Below are positions 15,752-24,561 of a DNA stretch of 38,136 nt, piece by piece (position 1 is the stretch's first letter; each line of letters opens with the position of its first letter). The position numbers were made by a program, and so were the translations under genes. The notes under the pieces were generated by a model. That model was not told the origin of the DNA. It saw only the letters and a list, made by a program, of their open reading frames with translations, and did no database searches. Origin of the DNA: an uncultured Lachnospiraceae bacterium (GTDB lineage Bacteria > Bacillota > Clostridia > Lachnospirales > Lachnospiraceae); assembly GCA_947382415.1 (NCBI GenBank), contig CANCYO010000024.1, forward strand, positions 1 through 38,136. The letters are read 5' to 3'.

Positions 15752-17026
15752 TTAATCCCACGTTCCCCTGATTATTTCCGGTATACTCTTATTTTTGACA
15801 TAAATAATTGGAACGATCGAGCACATCAGCGCTATCAGCACTGCACATAAAAGAATAGAAACCGGGAGATTTATCCATAAAATATATCTTAATTCATAGG
15901 CGATTGCGGTGGATTGGGAAAAAATTAACAGGTATTCTAAAAAAACAACCATCCCAAAAGCAATCAAGGATGCTATCAGCATTTTCATCAGATTTTCACC
16001 CAAAAGAATTAAAAATATTTTCTTTCTGTCTATTCCCGCTATGATCCATACTCCAAGTTCTTCTTTCCTGAATAAAATTGTCAACAACTGGGCGGTCAAT
16101 AAAATAATAAAGGTCGAAAAAACCAACAAACCAGACAATTTGGCAATGGTATTTAACGTCCAGTTAAAATACGATAACACAGTGTCTACCCGATACTCTA
16201 ATGTTCCCGTTTCCGTCTGAATATTATACTTTTCAGAGATGCTTTTTATTTTTGCAGCGGCTTCCTCGTAGGTATATCCATCAGAGCATTTAAAAAAATA
16301 AGATTCAGAATGATAATTATCGCTACAGGGCGGAACGACTATTATCATATTATCTATAGCAATAGAACAACTGAATTTTAATTCCTTTACATTTTCTATC
16401 AGAGCCATTTCATCAACAATACTTGTATTTTTCTTAAGGATACCTGCCACTTCATAAGAGAAGTCATATGTTTCATGTGCGAATACCGTACCCACCGGAA
16501 TATCTTTGAAGTTATACCCTAAATACATCAAATAGCCGGTATTTTTTCCAATCTGTTCCGTACTTCCCTGATACAATTCCAGATTATTGATATGAAATGC
16601 CTGACTCAGCATATATACAAACTGGACATAATTATTATCTTCGCCTAATTCTTTCACATGACTGTTTTGTACGTCCAGTATCTGATTCCAATAATCCGTG
16701 CCGGCATTGACGGTAGTCATATGTGCAAAAGCGCCGTAATCCCATGTACCGACACTTTCGATTTCAGGAGAATTATAAATCTCATTAATATAATCAAATA
16801 TATTTTCATCTGAAATAGCATTTCTGCCATTACAGACAACTCCATACTTAGACAGATCATCTCCGAGGGCTTTTTTGATCGTATTTTCACAATGAAGCAA
16901 AATCTGCGGCGTGATCACGACAATGCACAAAAGCGTCAGGGCCATTGATGAGACAATTGTATTCAATAACCGAATCCCTGTTTGACCGGACAGCCTTTTT
17001 TTGATGTAGAATAAGTAATTGCTCAC
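15752..17026 (-). CDS. FtsX-like ABC permease (first of pair)
   Basis: The best start is the GTG at 17024-17026 (MSNYLFYIKKRL), with GGAAAGGA six bases upstream, giving 424 residues. The frame is open further upstream to 17098, but without a better site. It has one N-terminal membrane segment, a long extracytoplasmic domain, then three C-terminal membrane segments around LLVFSTFIILLTAQLLTIL and an FtsX-like end with SIPEIIRGTWD. Together with the next gene it would form a heterodimeric permease on the shared ATPase. It follows the small secreted protein gene by about 70 bases. The transported substrate is unknown. Confidence 0.82.
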   Translation of the reverse strand: MSNYLFYIKKRLSGQTGIRLLNTIVSSMALTLLCIVVITPQILLHCENTIKKALGDDLSKYGVVCNGRNAISDENIFDYINEIYNSPEIESVGTWDYGAFAHMTTVNAGTDYWNQILDVQNSHVKELGEDNNYVQFVYMLSQAFHINNLELYQGSTEQIGKNTGYLMYLGYNFKDIPVGTVFAHETYDFSYEVAGILKKNTSIVDEMALIENVKELKFSCSIAIDNMIIVVPPCSDNYHSESYFFKCSDGYTYEEAAAKIKSISEKYNIQTETGTLEYRVDTVLSYFNWTLNTIAKLSGLLVFSTFIILLTAQLLTILFRKEELGVWIIAGIDRKKIFLILLGENLMKMLIASLIAFGMVVFLEYLLIFSQSTAIAYELRYILWINLPVSILLCAVLIALMCSIVPIIYVKNKSIPEIIRGTWD

Positions 17027-17094
17027 AGGTTTTCCTTTCCATCTCATAGAAACACTGCCCCATAAAAATATGGGACAGTGGGAGTAAAGAATGT

Positions 17095-17499
17095 TCAATA
17101 GTAAAGTCTTGTATTAGCCTGAGTATAATGATGAGGCATACCTACCTTTTTTTCATACGTCTGAGCCACTGAACCAATTACCATTTTTGTTTTGCTCATG
17201 ATATTTGTATACGATGTACCCTCGCCAAATGAAGCAGAAGTGCCTGTTCCGGCTGCGGCGAGATCTCCATACTGTCTGGCTTTCCATTGACAGGGATTTC
17301 CTAACAACCCACTATCAGTACATGCTGCAGAGCCATAAAGATAACATTCTTGACTTACAGTTACAGTATCTGCACTAACAGTTGGTCCTGAAGCATATGC
17401 TGAAATATCCTTCTCACTGGCAGATACCGGCATAACAAAACAGATCATAAGAGCTGCCGAAAGGGTCATTACTGAGATAAATTTAATAATCGTTTTCAT
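17095..17499 (-). CDS. Small secreted Cys-containing protein preceding an FtsX-type ABC system
   Basis: This 134-residue protein has a clear Sec signal peptide (KTIIKFISVMTLSAALMICF, cleavage probably after PVSA). It leaves about 105 residues with three cysteines within a short window (ECYLYGSAACTDSGLLGNPC) and a Gly/Ser/Thr-rich C-terminal part ending NTRLYY. There is no lipobox. The ribosome binding site GGAGG is eight bases from the ATG, and a strong promoter lies at 17540-17568. It is the first gene of a cassette with two permeases and an ATPase. A secreted peptide or bacteriocin-like product with its own export or immunity system is a reasonable idea, but no bacteriocin family was recognised. 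A sensor ligand or adhesin is possible too. Confidence 0.7.
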   Translation of the reverse strand: MKTIIKFISVMTLSAALMICFVMPVSASEKDISAYASGPTVSADTVTVSQECYLYGSAACTDSGLLGNPCQWKARQYGDLAAAGTGTSASFGEGTSYTNIMSKTKMVIGSVAQTYEKKVGMPHHYTQANTRLYY

Positions 17500-17539
17500 T
17501 CATGCTACCTCCTACTGATATATTAATCTTGATAATATA

Positions 17540-17568
17540 TGTATACCACATGTTATAACAACTGTCAA
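17540..17568 (-). promoter_or_regulatory. Promoter of the secreted protein/FtsX cassette
   Basis: On the minus strand a consensus TTGACA (17563-17568) is followed after 17 bases by TATACA (17540-17545), about 40 bases before the ATG at 17499. Of all promoters seen here it is the closest to consensus, so the cassette could be well transcribed unless repressed. Confidence 0.65.
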
Positions 17569-17602
17569 CTACAATAAATTAACGGAACCAGAACTATGCT
17601 TG

Positions 17603-17905
17603 GGGTTTGGATATTATGTTCACTGGATTCAGCCGGTATCGAGGCAGTGGGAGACGGGGCGGGCTCTGCGGGCCTTGGCGGAGGTTGGAGCGTTTTCTTA
17701 TAGTGCGGGAGGGGGACCAGGGGGAAATGCGCACGGATGCGCATTTCAGGTTCTGCAGTGCATGGATGCACTTCAGAACCGACCCGTAGATTGCAGGTAT
17801 CTGTAGCCGCACTATTAGAAAACACCCAACCGCAGCCCCGGTCCGCAGAGCCCGCCCCGTCTCCCACTGCCGACACCGGTTGACCAGAGAGCATAACATC
17901 TCCAA
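17603..17905. repeat. Compound inverted-repeat element, about 300 bp
   Basis: Two imperfect arms of about 100 bp, 17603-17708 and 17807-17905, are inverted relative to each other. For example CCGGTATCGAGGCAGTGGGAG in the left arm pairs with CTCCCACTGCCGACACCGG in the right, and CGTTTTCTTATAGTGCGG with CCGCACTATTAGAAAACA. The left arm is homologous to the solitary arm at 10295-10376. The centre carries two further perfect hairpins. The element lies between the divergent promoters of the secreted-protein cassette and the sensor kinase. GC content is far above the flanks. It encodes nothing convincing: reading frames on both strands are by-products of the symmetry. A small non-autonomous mobile element or a structured RNA is likely. 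Confidence 0.8.
17724..17780. repeat. Two tandem hairpins at the centre of the inverted-repeat element
   Basis: The first hairpin has GAAATGCGC (17724-17732) pairing with GCGCATTTC (17739-17747) around ACGGAT. The second runs from 17749 to 17780: GGTTCTG and CAGAACC outside, AGTGCAT and ATGCACT inside, a single C/T mismatch between, and a two-base loop. Neither is followed by a T-run, so they are structural parts of the element rather than terminators. Confidence 0.75.
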
Positions 17906-17937
17906 CATCATTACAATATCATACCAATACTTATGTC

Positions 17938-17966
17938 TTGTGATGCCGCAGCAATCGTGTTAAAAT
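17938..17966 (+). promoter_or_regulatory. Promoter of the hybrid sensor kinase gene
   Basis: TTGTGA (17938-17943) and TAAAAT (17961-17966) are separated by 17 bases, about 60 bases before the ATG at 18026, just beyond the end of the inverted-repeat element. Confidence 0.5.
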
Positions 17967-18025
17967 AAATAACGAATTATAAAACAGCGAAACAGCAGAA
18001 CCCCCTACATCTGGAGGAAGATTTT

Positions 18026-21000
18026 ATGAGAAGAAAAAAATCAATACAGGATATAGTATCATTTCTATTTCTACTAATTGCGATAATTTTAATATTTTAC
18101 TGGTATACAATACAGAACAGCAGCCGGATGGAGAGGCGGAACAAGGAGTATGCGTCGGATTCGGCAAGACTGATGGCCGAGCAGATAGATAAGGAACTGA
18201 CCAATGCTCTGGATCAGATCAGGACATATGCCTTTTTTGTGGGCGAAGGACTGACAGAGCCCGTAGTAACTACGCAGATGCTGGAGGAGATGGAGGAAAA
18301 CGCACTCTTTGACGCGCTGATGTTTACGGACGCAGACGGCGTGGACTATGCTTCCGACGGGCGCACTGCGGATGTGACATCCCGTGGTTTTTATCTCAAG
18401 GGAATGGAAGGTAAGAGTGATATATCCGTAATATTTGATCCTCATTTTTTTGATGAGACCATGACATCCTTTTATGCGCCTGTTCATTATAATGGAGAGA
18501 TCATAGGTGTGCTGCGGGGAGCGTATCTGGCGGAGGAATATCTGCATGACATGCTTTCCACTACATACTTTGGCGAGAAAGCGGTGGTGTTCCTCTGTAC
18601 GCCGGAGGGCAGGGTGATCGCCAGCTCCGACCATTCCACTTATGTGGACGATCTGCCGGAAGCGCTTGCGCGATCAGGCATGATCGATGCAGATACGTCT
18701 GCCAGAGTCAGAGATGTATTCGACAATGGCGGGGAGGGGGCATTTGTCTGTGCTCCCGGCAGCGGGACGGATAATATCTGTGTGATGTATCTGCCCGCAA
18801 ACAGGTATGTCCTTGTGCAGACATTTCCCAAGAATGTCACCCAGAGGATGATACAGGATGAGAACTTTGTGGGAATTTGTCTGGAGGCTATGCTGATCGG
18901 ACTGTTTGTTCTCTATGTTATCTGGCTGTTGTTCCGGGCCCGCCGTGAGAAAAAGGTGCTGGAGCGGGAAAACCGGGAGATGGGATATATCATTGATGGG
19001 GTAAACACTCTGTTTTCCCGTTTTGTCATGGTTGATTTTGGGACGGACACTTATCAGTTCCTGGCCGGGTCAACGCCGGAGAACAGCGGACTGGCGGTCA
19101 GCGGCAGTTATCAGGATCTGTCGGATTATATGTGCTCCATCCTGTTGGAGGAAAACGACAGGATAGAGTTTGCGAAACAGATTGATAAAAAAGCTGTGAT
19201 TGAATCTCTTTCAGAGCATGATGATCTGCGTCTGGAGTGTCATGTGTTTCGGAATGGACATGAGGAGTGGGAACATCTTAATATCATCTGTCTGGAGAGA
19301 AAGGAAGGCAGAACGGTCAGGGTTTTGTTTGTCCGGCAGAATATCACGGAAGTAAAGGAGAGGGAGCTGCGTATTCAGGCTGAGATGTCTGTTGCAAACC
19401 GTAAGGAGCGTCAGTATCGGATAGCAGTCACTTCCAATTCGTTTTGTACATTTGAGTTCAATCTGACCAGGGATGTCATTGAGCACGATATTGTGCGCAT
19501 GGTGGATGACAGGCAGATATCCCTGCTGGAGAGTGTGGGACTTGAAGCGCCCTGTAAGGCTTCTGCATGTTTTGAGCAGTGGAAGAAGTATGTATCAGAG
19601 GAATCCGTGGAAGATTACTGCACCGTGGTCAATGGGGAGTACTTAAAGGCATGTTATGAACGGGGAGAGCAGGAAGTTGTCGTGGACTATTGGGGATGGG
19701 TTTCCCAATCGGAGCAAATGTGTGTGCGTCAGTCCTTTATCATGACGCAGGATGACGATAGCGGAGATATCATGGTGATGGTAGTGTCGAAGGATGTCAC
19801 CAGGCAGGTTCAGAAGCAGCGGGAACAGACCCAGGCGCTGCAGGATGCTCTGATGCAGGCGCAGCATGCCAACAGGGCGAAGACCACATTCCTCTCCAAT
19901 ATGTCCCATGACATCCGAACGCCCATGAATGCCATCATCGGGTTTGCCACGATTGCGGTCAGCCATATAGACAATAAGGATCAGGTGAAAGACTGTCTTC
20001 AGAAGGTACTCTCCTCCAGCAATCATCTGCTGAGCCTGATCAACGATATTCTGGATATGAGCAGGATTGAGAGCGGAAAGGTGCAGATCAAGGAGCAGGA
20101 GTGCAATATTTCCGAGATCATGCACAATCTGGTCAGCATTATTCAGCCACAGGTAAAGGCAAAACAGTTGGAGTTGTTTATCGATACCTTTGAGGTTGCA
20201 AATGAGGATGTGATAACGGATGCTCTGAAGCTGAATCAGGTGTTTATCAATCTGTTGAGCAACGCTGTGAAATATACGCCGGCGGGGGGAACGATCTCCT
20301 TCCGCATCATGCAGAAAACGACTTTCCGGCATGGATACGGGGATTATGTATTTGTTGTGAAAGACAATGGAACCGGCATGTCCAAGGAGTTTGTAGAGCA
20401 TATCTTTGAGCCTTTTGAGCGTGAGGTGACTGTCACCCAGTCCGGCATTCAGGGGACGGGTCTGGGCATGGCCATTACCAGGAATATTGTCGAGATGATG
20501 AACGGTACGATCTCGGTTGAGAGCGAACTGGGCAAGGGAAGCACATTTACGGTGGAGCTGACTCTGAAGCTGCAGGATGTGGAGCGGAACGCGGAACAGC
20601 TCAAGGAATTGAAGGGGCTGCGGGCAATGGTGGTGGATGATGATTTTAATGTCTGTGACAGTGTGAGCAAAATGCTGAAGCAGATTGGTATGCGTTCCGA
20701 GTGGACCACTTCCGGAAGAGAAGCGGCGTACAGGGCCAAGATGGCATATGAGGAAGGGGACGCCTATCATACGTATATTATTGACTGGCAGATGCCTGAG
20801 CTCAGCGGTGTGGAGACAGCCAGAAGGATACGCAGTGTGGTAGGAGACGACGCGCCCATCATTATATTGACGGCATATGACTGGACAGATATTGAAGAGG
20901 AAGCCAGGCAGGCGGGTGTCACTGCGTTTTGTGCAAAACCGCTCTTTATGTCCGATCTGAAGGCGGCGCTTTTGGCTGCCAACAATCTGGTGGACAGGGA

Positions 21001-21415
21001 GGATGCTGCCGCCGCCTGGACTTTAGCAGATTTCAGCGGAAAACGTATTCTGTTGGTGGAAGATATTGAACTGAACCGGGAAATTGCCGAGGTGATCCTG
21101 ACTGAGGCAGGATTCCAGGTTGAGTCTGCGCCTGACGGAACGGATGCGGTGGCAATGGTGGAACGGTCGGAGGAGAATTATTATGACGCCGTACTGATGG
21201 ATGTGCAGATGCCGATCATGAATGGTTATGAGGCTACCAGAACCATCAGGAATCTGCCCAGAAAGGACGTCAAGGATCTGCCTATCATCGCCATGACGGC
21301 CAATGCGCTGGAGGAGGATAAGGAGGCGGCATTGAAGAACGGTATGAACGCTCATATTGCAAAGCCCCTTGATATGGATATCTTTATCTCTGTATTAAAG
21401 AAATATCTTTCCTGA
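18026..21415 (+). CDS. Hybrid sensor histidine kinase with two receiver domains
   Basis: The 1129-residue protein has an N-terminal membrane helix (about 10-28), an extracytoplasmic Cache-like sensor domain (about 35-280), and a second helix (about 288-308). PAS-like and linker regions lie at about 320-600. The HisKA box FLSNMSHDIRTPMNAIIGF contains His628, and the HATPase domain has N- and G-boxes (NLLSNAVKYTP, GTGLGMAI). Two receivers follow: the first starts at about 866 with Asp920 in IIDWQMP, the second at about 1007 with Asp1059 in VLMDVQMP. Both phosphoacceptors and the downstream lysines (CAKPL, IAKPL) are present. There is no HPt domain and no output domain, so phosphate must pass to a separate protein. 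No partner regulator is adjacent. The start has GGAGG upstream. The signal is unknown. Confidence 0.92.
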   Translation: MRRKKSIQDIVSFLFLLIAIILIFYWYTIQNSSRMERRNKEYASDSARLMAEQIDKELTNALDQIRTYAFFVGEGLTEPVVTTQMLEEMEENALFDALMFTDADGVDYASDGRTADVTSRGFYLKGMEGKSDISVIFDPHFFDETMTSFYAPVHYNGEIIGVLRGAYLAEEYLHDMLSTTYFGEKAVVFLCTPEGRVIASSDHSTYVDDLPEALARSGMIDADTSARVRDVFDNGGEGAFVCAPGSGTDNICVMYLPANRYVLVQTFPKNVTQRMIQDENFVGICLEAMLIGLFVLYVIWLLFRARREKKVLERENREMGYIIDGVNTLFSRFVMVDFGTDTYQFLAGSTPENSGLAVSGSYQDLSDYMCSILLEENDRIEFAKQIDKKAVIESLSEHDDLRLECHVFRNGHEEWEHLNIICLERKEGRTVRVLFVRQNITEVKERELRIQAEMSVANRKERQYRIAVTSNSFCTFEFNLTRDVIEHDIVRMVDDRQISLLESVGLEAPCKASACFEQWKKYVSEESVEDYCTVVNGEYLKACYERGEQEVVVDYWGWVSQSEQMCVRQSFIMTQDDDSGDIMVMVVSKDVTRQVQKQREQTQALQDALMQAQHANRAKTTFLSNMSHDIRTPMNAIIGFATIAVSHIDNKDQVKDCLQKVLSSSNHLLSLINDILDMSRIESGKVQIKEQECNISEIMHNLVSIIQPQVKAKQLELFIDTFEVANEDVITDALKLNQVFINLLSNAVKYTPAGGTISFRIMQKTTFRHGYGDYVFVVKDNGTGMSKEFVEHIFEPFEREVTVTQSGIQGTGLGMAITRNIVEMMNGTISVESELGKGSTFTVELTLKLQDVERNAEQLKELKGLRAMVVDDDFNVCDSVSKMLKQIGMRSEWTTSGREAAYRAKMAYEEGDAYHTYIIDWQMPELSGVETARRIRSVVGDDAPIIILTAYDWTDIEEEARQAGVTAFCAKPLFMSDLKAALLAANNLVDREDAAAAWTLADFSGKRILLVEDIELNREIAEVILTEAGFQVESAPDGTDAVAMVERSEENYYDAVLMDVQMPIMNGYEATRTIRNLPRKDVKDLPIIAMTANALEEDKEAALKNGMNAHIAKPLDMDIFISVLKKYLS

Positions 21416-21488
21416 CAGTTCGGCTTTGGTTGAAAACAGAGAATCATAAACAGAGAAATTGAAAACAGAGCAACAGGAGGCGAATTGG

Positions 21489-22481
21489 ATGAAATGGGTA
21501 AGGTTCCGTCTGAAGACGATTACGGATGCGGAGGATATTGTGATCAGCACACTCTATGATATCGGGCTGGAGGGCGCTCAGATTGAGGACAAAATCCCGC
21601 TGACTGCTCTGGAGAAGGAGCAGATGTTTGTGGATATTCTGCCTGAGGGGCCCGAGGACGACGGTCTGGCTTATTTGAATTTCTTTGTGGAGAAGCAGGA
21701 GGACGGTCTGCTGACAGTACAGGGGGAATCGGTGGATGTGCCTGCGCTTCTCTCCCGCATTGAGAGTGAGTTGGAAGATCTGAGGATATTCTGTGATATC
21801 GGCGAGGGAAGCGTCACGGTGGATGAGACGGAGGATATCGACTGGATCAACAACTGGAAGCAGTATTTTCATCAGTTTTATATAGATGACATCCTTGTCA
21901 TTCCTTCCTGGGAGGATATAAAGCCCGAGGATTCGGAGCGCATGGTGCTGCACATCGACCCGGGAACGGCTTTTGGAACGGGTATGCATGAGACCACCCA
22001 GCTCTGCATCCGACAATTGCGCAAATATATCACACCGGAGACGGAGCTTCTGGATGTGGGAACGGGCAGCGGGATTCTGGCCATATTGTCCCTGATGTTG
22101 GGGGCGAAACATGCCGTGGGAACAGATCTGGATCCCTGCGCGGTGGAGGCGGTAGCACAAAACTGTGCCGTCAACGGGATATCGCCTGAACGGTTTGAGA
22201 TGATGATTGGCAATATCATTACGGACAAGGCTGTGCAGGATCGGGTGGGCTATGCCTGCTATGATATCGTGGTGGCCAATATCCTTGCGGATGTGCTGGT
22301 TCCCCTGACGCCTGTGATCCTGGGGCAGCTTAAGCCCGGGGGCATCTATATCACTTCCGGTATTATCGACGATAAGGAACAGACTGTGGCAGATGCGGTG
22401 AAGGCGGCGGGTCTCAGGATTCTGGAGATCACTTATCAGGGAGAGTGGGTATCCGTTACGGCACAGAAGGTTATGGCATAA
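21489..22481 (+). CDS. prmA: Ribosomal protein L11 methyltransferase
   Basis: PrmA methylates several amino groups of ribosomal protein L11 using S-adenosylmethionine. The chosen start at 21489 (MKWVRFRLKTITDAED) has AGGAGG eight bases upstream and gives 330 residues; an in-frame ATG at 21459 lacks a site. The N-terminal substrate-recognition domain (about 1-125) is followed by a Rossmann methyltransferase domain. Visible motifs are HIDPGTAFGTGMHETTQLC before the core, motif I ELLDVGTGSGILAI, GTDLDPCAVEA, and DIVVANILADVL. It is followed directly by rsmE, the usual order in Firmicutes (prmA-rsmE). Confidence 0.95.
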   Translation: MKWVRFRLKTITDAEDIVISTLYDIGLEGAQIEDKIPLTALEKEQMFVDILPEGPEDDGLAYLNFFVEKQEDGLLTVQGESVDVPALLSRIESELEDLRIFCDIGEGSVTVDETEDIDWINNWKQYFHQFYIDDILVIPSWEDIKPEDSERMVLHIDPGTAFGTGMHETTQLCIRQLRKYITPETELLDVGTGSGILAILSLMLGAKHAVGTDLDPCAVEAVAQNCAVNGISPERFEMMIGNIITDKAVQDRVGYACYDIVVANILADVLVPLTPVILGQLKPGGIYITSGIIDDKEQTVADAVKAAGLRILEITYQGEWVSVTAQKVMA

Positions 22482-22520
22482 AAGGTTTGTGCATGATAAA
22501 CTTTTCGTCTGGGAGGAGTT

Positions 22521-23267
22521 ATGTATCATTTTTTTGTGGAGCCGGGGCAGATCTGCGAAAATGACAAAACTGTCATGATTTTGGGAACGGATGTAAACCA
22601 TATTAAAAATGTGCTTCGGATGAAGATCGGCGAAGAGATTTCCGTGAGCAACGGGCAGGATAACTGTGAGTATCGCTGCGGTATCGCCGAATTCGGAGAG
22701 GACTTCATAAAATGCGAACTGCGTTTTGTGAAAGAAGAGGGCGTGGAGCTTCCGGTGCGGGTGACCTTATTTCAGGGGCTTCCCAAGGGGGACAAGATGG
22801 AACTCATCGTTCAGAAGGCGGTGGAGCTGGGAGTGTATGAGATCGTTCCGGTTGCCGCGAAGCGCTGTGTGGTGAAGTTGGACGAGAAGAAGGCGGCCTC
22901 TAAAGTGACGCGTTGGCAGGGGATTGCGGAGGCGGCCGCCAAACAGAGCAAGCGCGGCGTGATTCCGCAGGTGCAGCCGGTGACCGGCTTTGCACAGGCT
23001 CTGGAACAGGCCGGGGAGATGGAGGTAAGGCTGATTCCTTATGAATTGGAGCGGGGCATGGAGTACACCAGAGAACTGTTATCGGGCATACGGCCCGGGC
23101 AGCGGGTAGCGGTGTTCATCGGGCCGGAGGGAGGCTTTGAGGAGAGTGAGATCGCGCTGGCGAAAGAGAAGGGACTTTGTCCCATCACCCTTGGCAGGCG
23201 GATCCTGCGGACAGAGACGGCAGGCATGACAGTGCTGTCCTGGATCGGGTATCTCACGGAGCAATAA
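22521..23267 (+). CDS. rsmE: 16S rRNA (uracil1498-N3)-methyltransferase
   Basis: This 248-residue SPOUT-family enzyme methylates U1498 in helix 44 of 16S rRNA. An N-terminal PUA-like domain (about 1-70, with HIKNVLRMKIGEEISVSNG) precedes the knotted SAM-binding domain. That domain shows GLPKGDKMELIVQKAVELGV, the AAAKQSKRGVIPQV motif, FIGPEGGFEESEI and the C-terminal knot LGRRILRTETAGMTVLS. All family motifs are intact. It lies 39 bases after prmA, with a GGGAGGAG site, in one transcription unit. Confidence 0.96.
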   Translation: MYHFFVEPGQICENDKTVMILGTDVNHIKNVLRMKIGEEISVSNGQDNCEYRCGIAEFGEDFIKCELRFVKEEGVELPVRVTLFQGLPKGDKMELIVQKAVELGVYEIVPVAAKRCVVKLDEKKAASKVTRWQGIAEAAAKQSKRGVIPQVQPVTGFAQALEQAGEMEVRLIPYELERGMEYTRELLSGIRPGQRVAVFIGPEGGFEESEIALAKEKGLCPITLGRRILRTETAGMTVLSWIGYLTEQ

Positions 23268-23336
23268 GCAAACCGGGCTTTTCCTGCATATGATATGAAT
23301 AACAAAGGTGAGATTATAGATGAAGGAGAATCATCA

Positions 23337-24509
23337 ATGGAAGTGTATTTGGACAATTCCGCCACCACACGGGTATTTCAGGACGTGGCGGAGTTGATAA
23401 AAAAGTTGATGTGCGAAGATTATGGGAATCCTTCCAGTCTGCACAGAAAGGGTATGCAGGCCGAGAATCATATGCGGTATGCGAAGGAGACTCTGGCAAA
23501 TATTCTGAAGGTCAACGAAAAAGAACTCTTTTTTACTTCAGGAGGCACGGAGTCTGACAATCTGGCATTGATCGGCTGCGCTCTGGCTAATCAGCGCAGC
23601 GGTAAACATCTGATCACCACACAGATAGAGCATCCTGCCGTTATGCAGACCATGAGATATCTGGAGAGCCTGGGATTTCGAGTGACCTATCTGCCGGTCG
23701 ATCACTCCGGGCGCATCCGTGTGGATGATCTGCGTCAGGCCATGACTCCCGACACGATTCTGGTATCCATCATGCACACCAATAACGAGGTCGGTTCGCT
23801 GCAGCCCATCGCGGAGGCCGGTACGCTGATCAAACGGATGAACCCCGGCACACTGTTTCACGTGGACGCTGTGCAGGGCTTCGGAAAAGCACGTATCTAT
23901 CCCAAGCGGATGCATATCGACCTGCTTTCGGCCAGCGGGCACAAGATTCACGGGCCCAAGGGCGTAGGACTGTTGTATGTGGGTGAGAAGGTAAAGATTC
24001 AGCCCATTAACTTCGGTGGGGGACAGCAGATGAACCTCCGGTCCGGCACGGAGAATGTGCCGGGAGCCGTAGGGTTGGCCAGAGCGGCGGAGATTCTTTA
24101 CAGCCATCTGGAGGAGGATGTAAATCAGCTGTATCGCTGCAAGAGATACTTTATTGAAGGACTGAAGAATCTGGAAGGCGTAAAGATCAACGGACTTCTG
24201 CCGGACGGAGGATATGGCGAGGGAACCGCGCCCCATGTGGTCAGCGCATCCTTTGTGGGTGTGAGGAGCGAGGTGCTACTGCACACGCTGGAGGACGAAG
24301 GCATTTATGTGTCTGCGGGCAGCGCATGTTCCGCTCGTAAACCCCAGCCCTCTGCTACGCTGAAGGCCATCGGTGTGGAGAAACCGGTTTTGGAATCCAC
24401 CATCCGTTTCAGCTTTTCCGTTTTTACTACGATGGATGAATTGGACTATACATTACAGGTATTATATGATAAAATTCCTGTACTGCGCAGATATGCCCGC
24501 AGGGCATAG
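23337..24509 (+). CDS. Cysteine desulfurase (NifS/IscS class), partner of ThiI
   Basis: This PLP enzyme takes sulfur from cysteine as a persulfide. The start at 23337 (MEVYLDNSATTRVF) has GAAGGAG at a normal distance, giving 390 residues; an upstream in-frame ATG at 23295 has none. Seen motifs are YLDNSATT, GGTESDNLAL, HTNNEVGSLQPI, the PLP-lysine segment SASGHKIHGPKG and the catalytic-Cys loop SAGSACSARKPQPSATL. Because thiI lies 52 bases downstream and no IscU is nearby, this copy probably serves tRNA 4-thiouridine synthesis, like NifZ of Bacillus subtilis (inference from context). Confidence 0.93.
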   Translation: MEVYLDNSATTRVFQDVAELIKKLMCEDYGNPSSLHRKGMQAENHMRYAKETLANILKVNEKELFFTSGGTESDNLALIGCALANQRSGKHLITTQIEHPAVMQTMRYLESLGFRVTYLPVDHSGRIRVDDLRQAMTPDTILVSIMHTNNEVGSLQPIAEAGTLIKRMNPGTLFHVDAVQGFGKARIYPKRMHIDLLSASGHKIHGPKGVGLLYVGEKVKIQPINFGGGQQMNLRSGTENVPGAVGLARAAEILYSHLEEDVNQLYRCKRYFIEGLKNLEGVKINGLLPDGGYGEGTAPHVVSASFVGVRSEVLLHTLEDEGIYVSAGSACSARKPQPSATLKAIGVEKPVLESTIRFSFSVFTTMDELDYTLQVLYDKIPVLRRYARRA

Positions 24510-24561
24510 AAGACGGGAAATGAAGGACGTCCGCCGGGCGGCGCCATGATAGGAGGATGCA

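Noticed and set aside
17095..17499. Small secreted protein as a lactococcin 972-type bacteriocin
   Set aside because: Gene order is similar, but the Trp/His/Tyr-rich pattern and typical C-terminus of that family are absent, so the name was not used.
17594..17911. Several overlapping frames on both strands within the inverted repeat
   Set aside because: They are mirror images caused by the palindromic arms, lack ribosome binding sites and resemble no protein.
19643..20770. Long open frame antisense to the kinase gene
   Set aside because: It is a codon-bias shadow of the HisKA/ATPase region, rich in His and Leu, without start signals.
21444..22601. Long antisense frame across prmA
   Set aside because: It overlaps a certain housekeeping gene completely and shows low-complexity His-rich composition typical of reverse-strand shadows.
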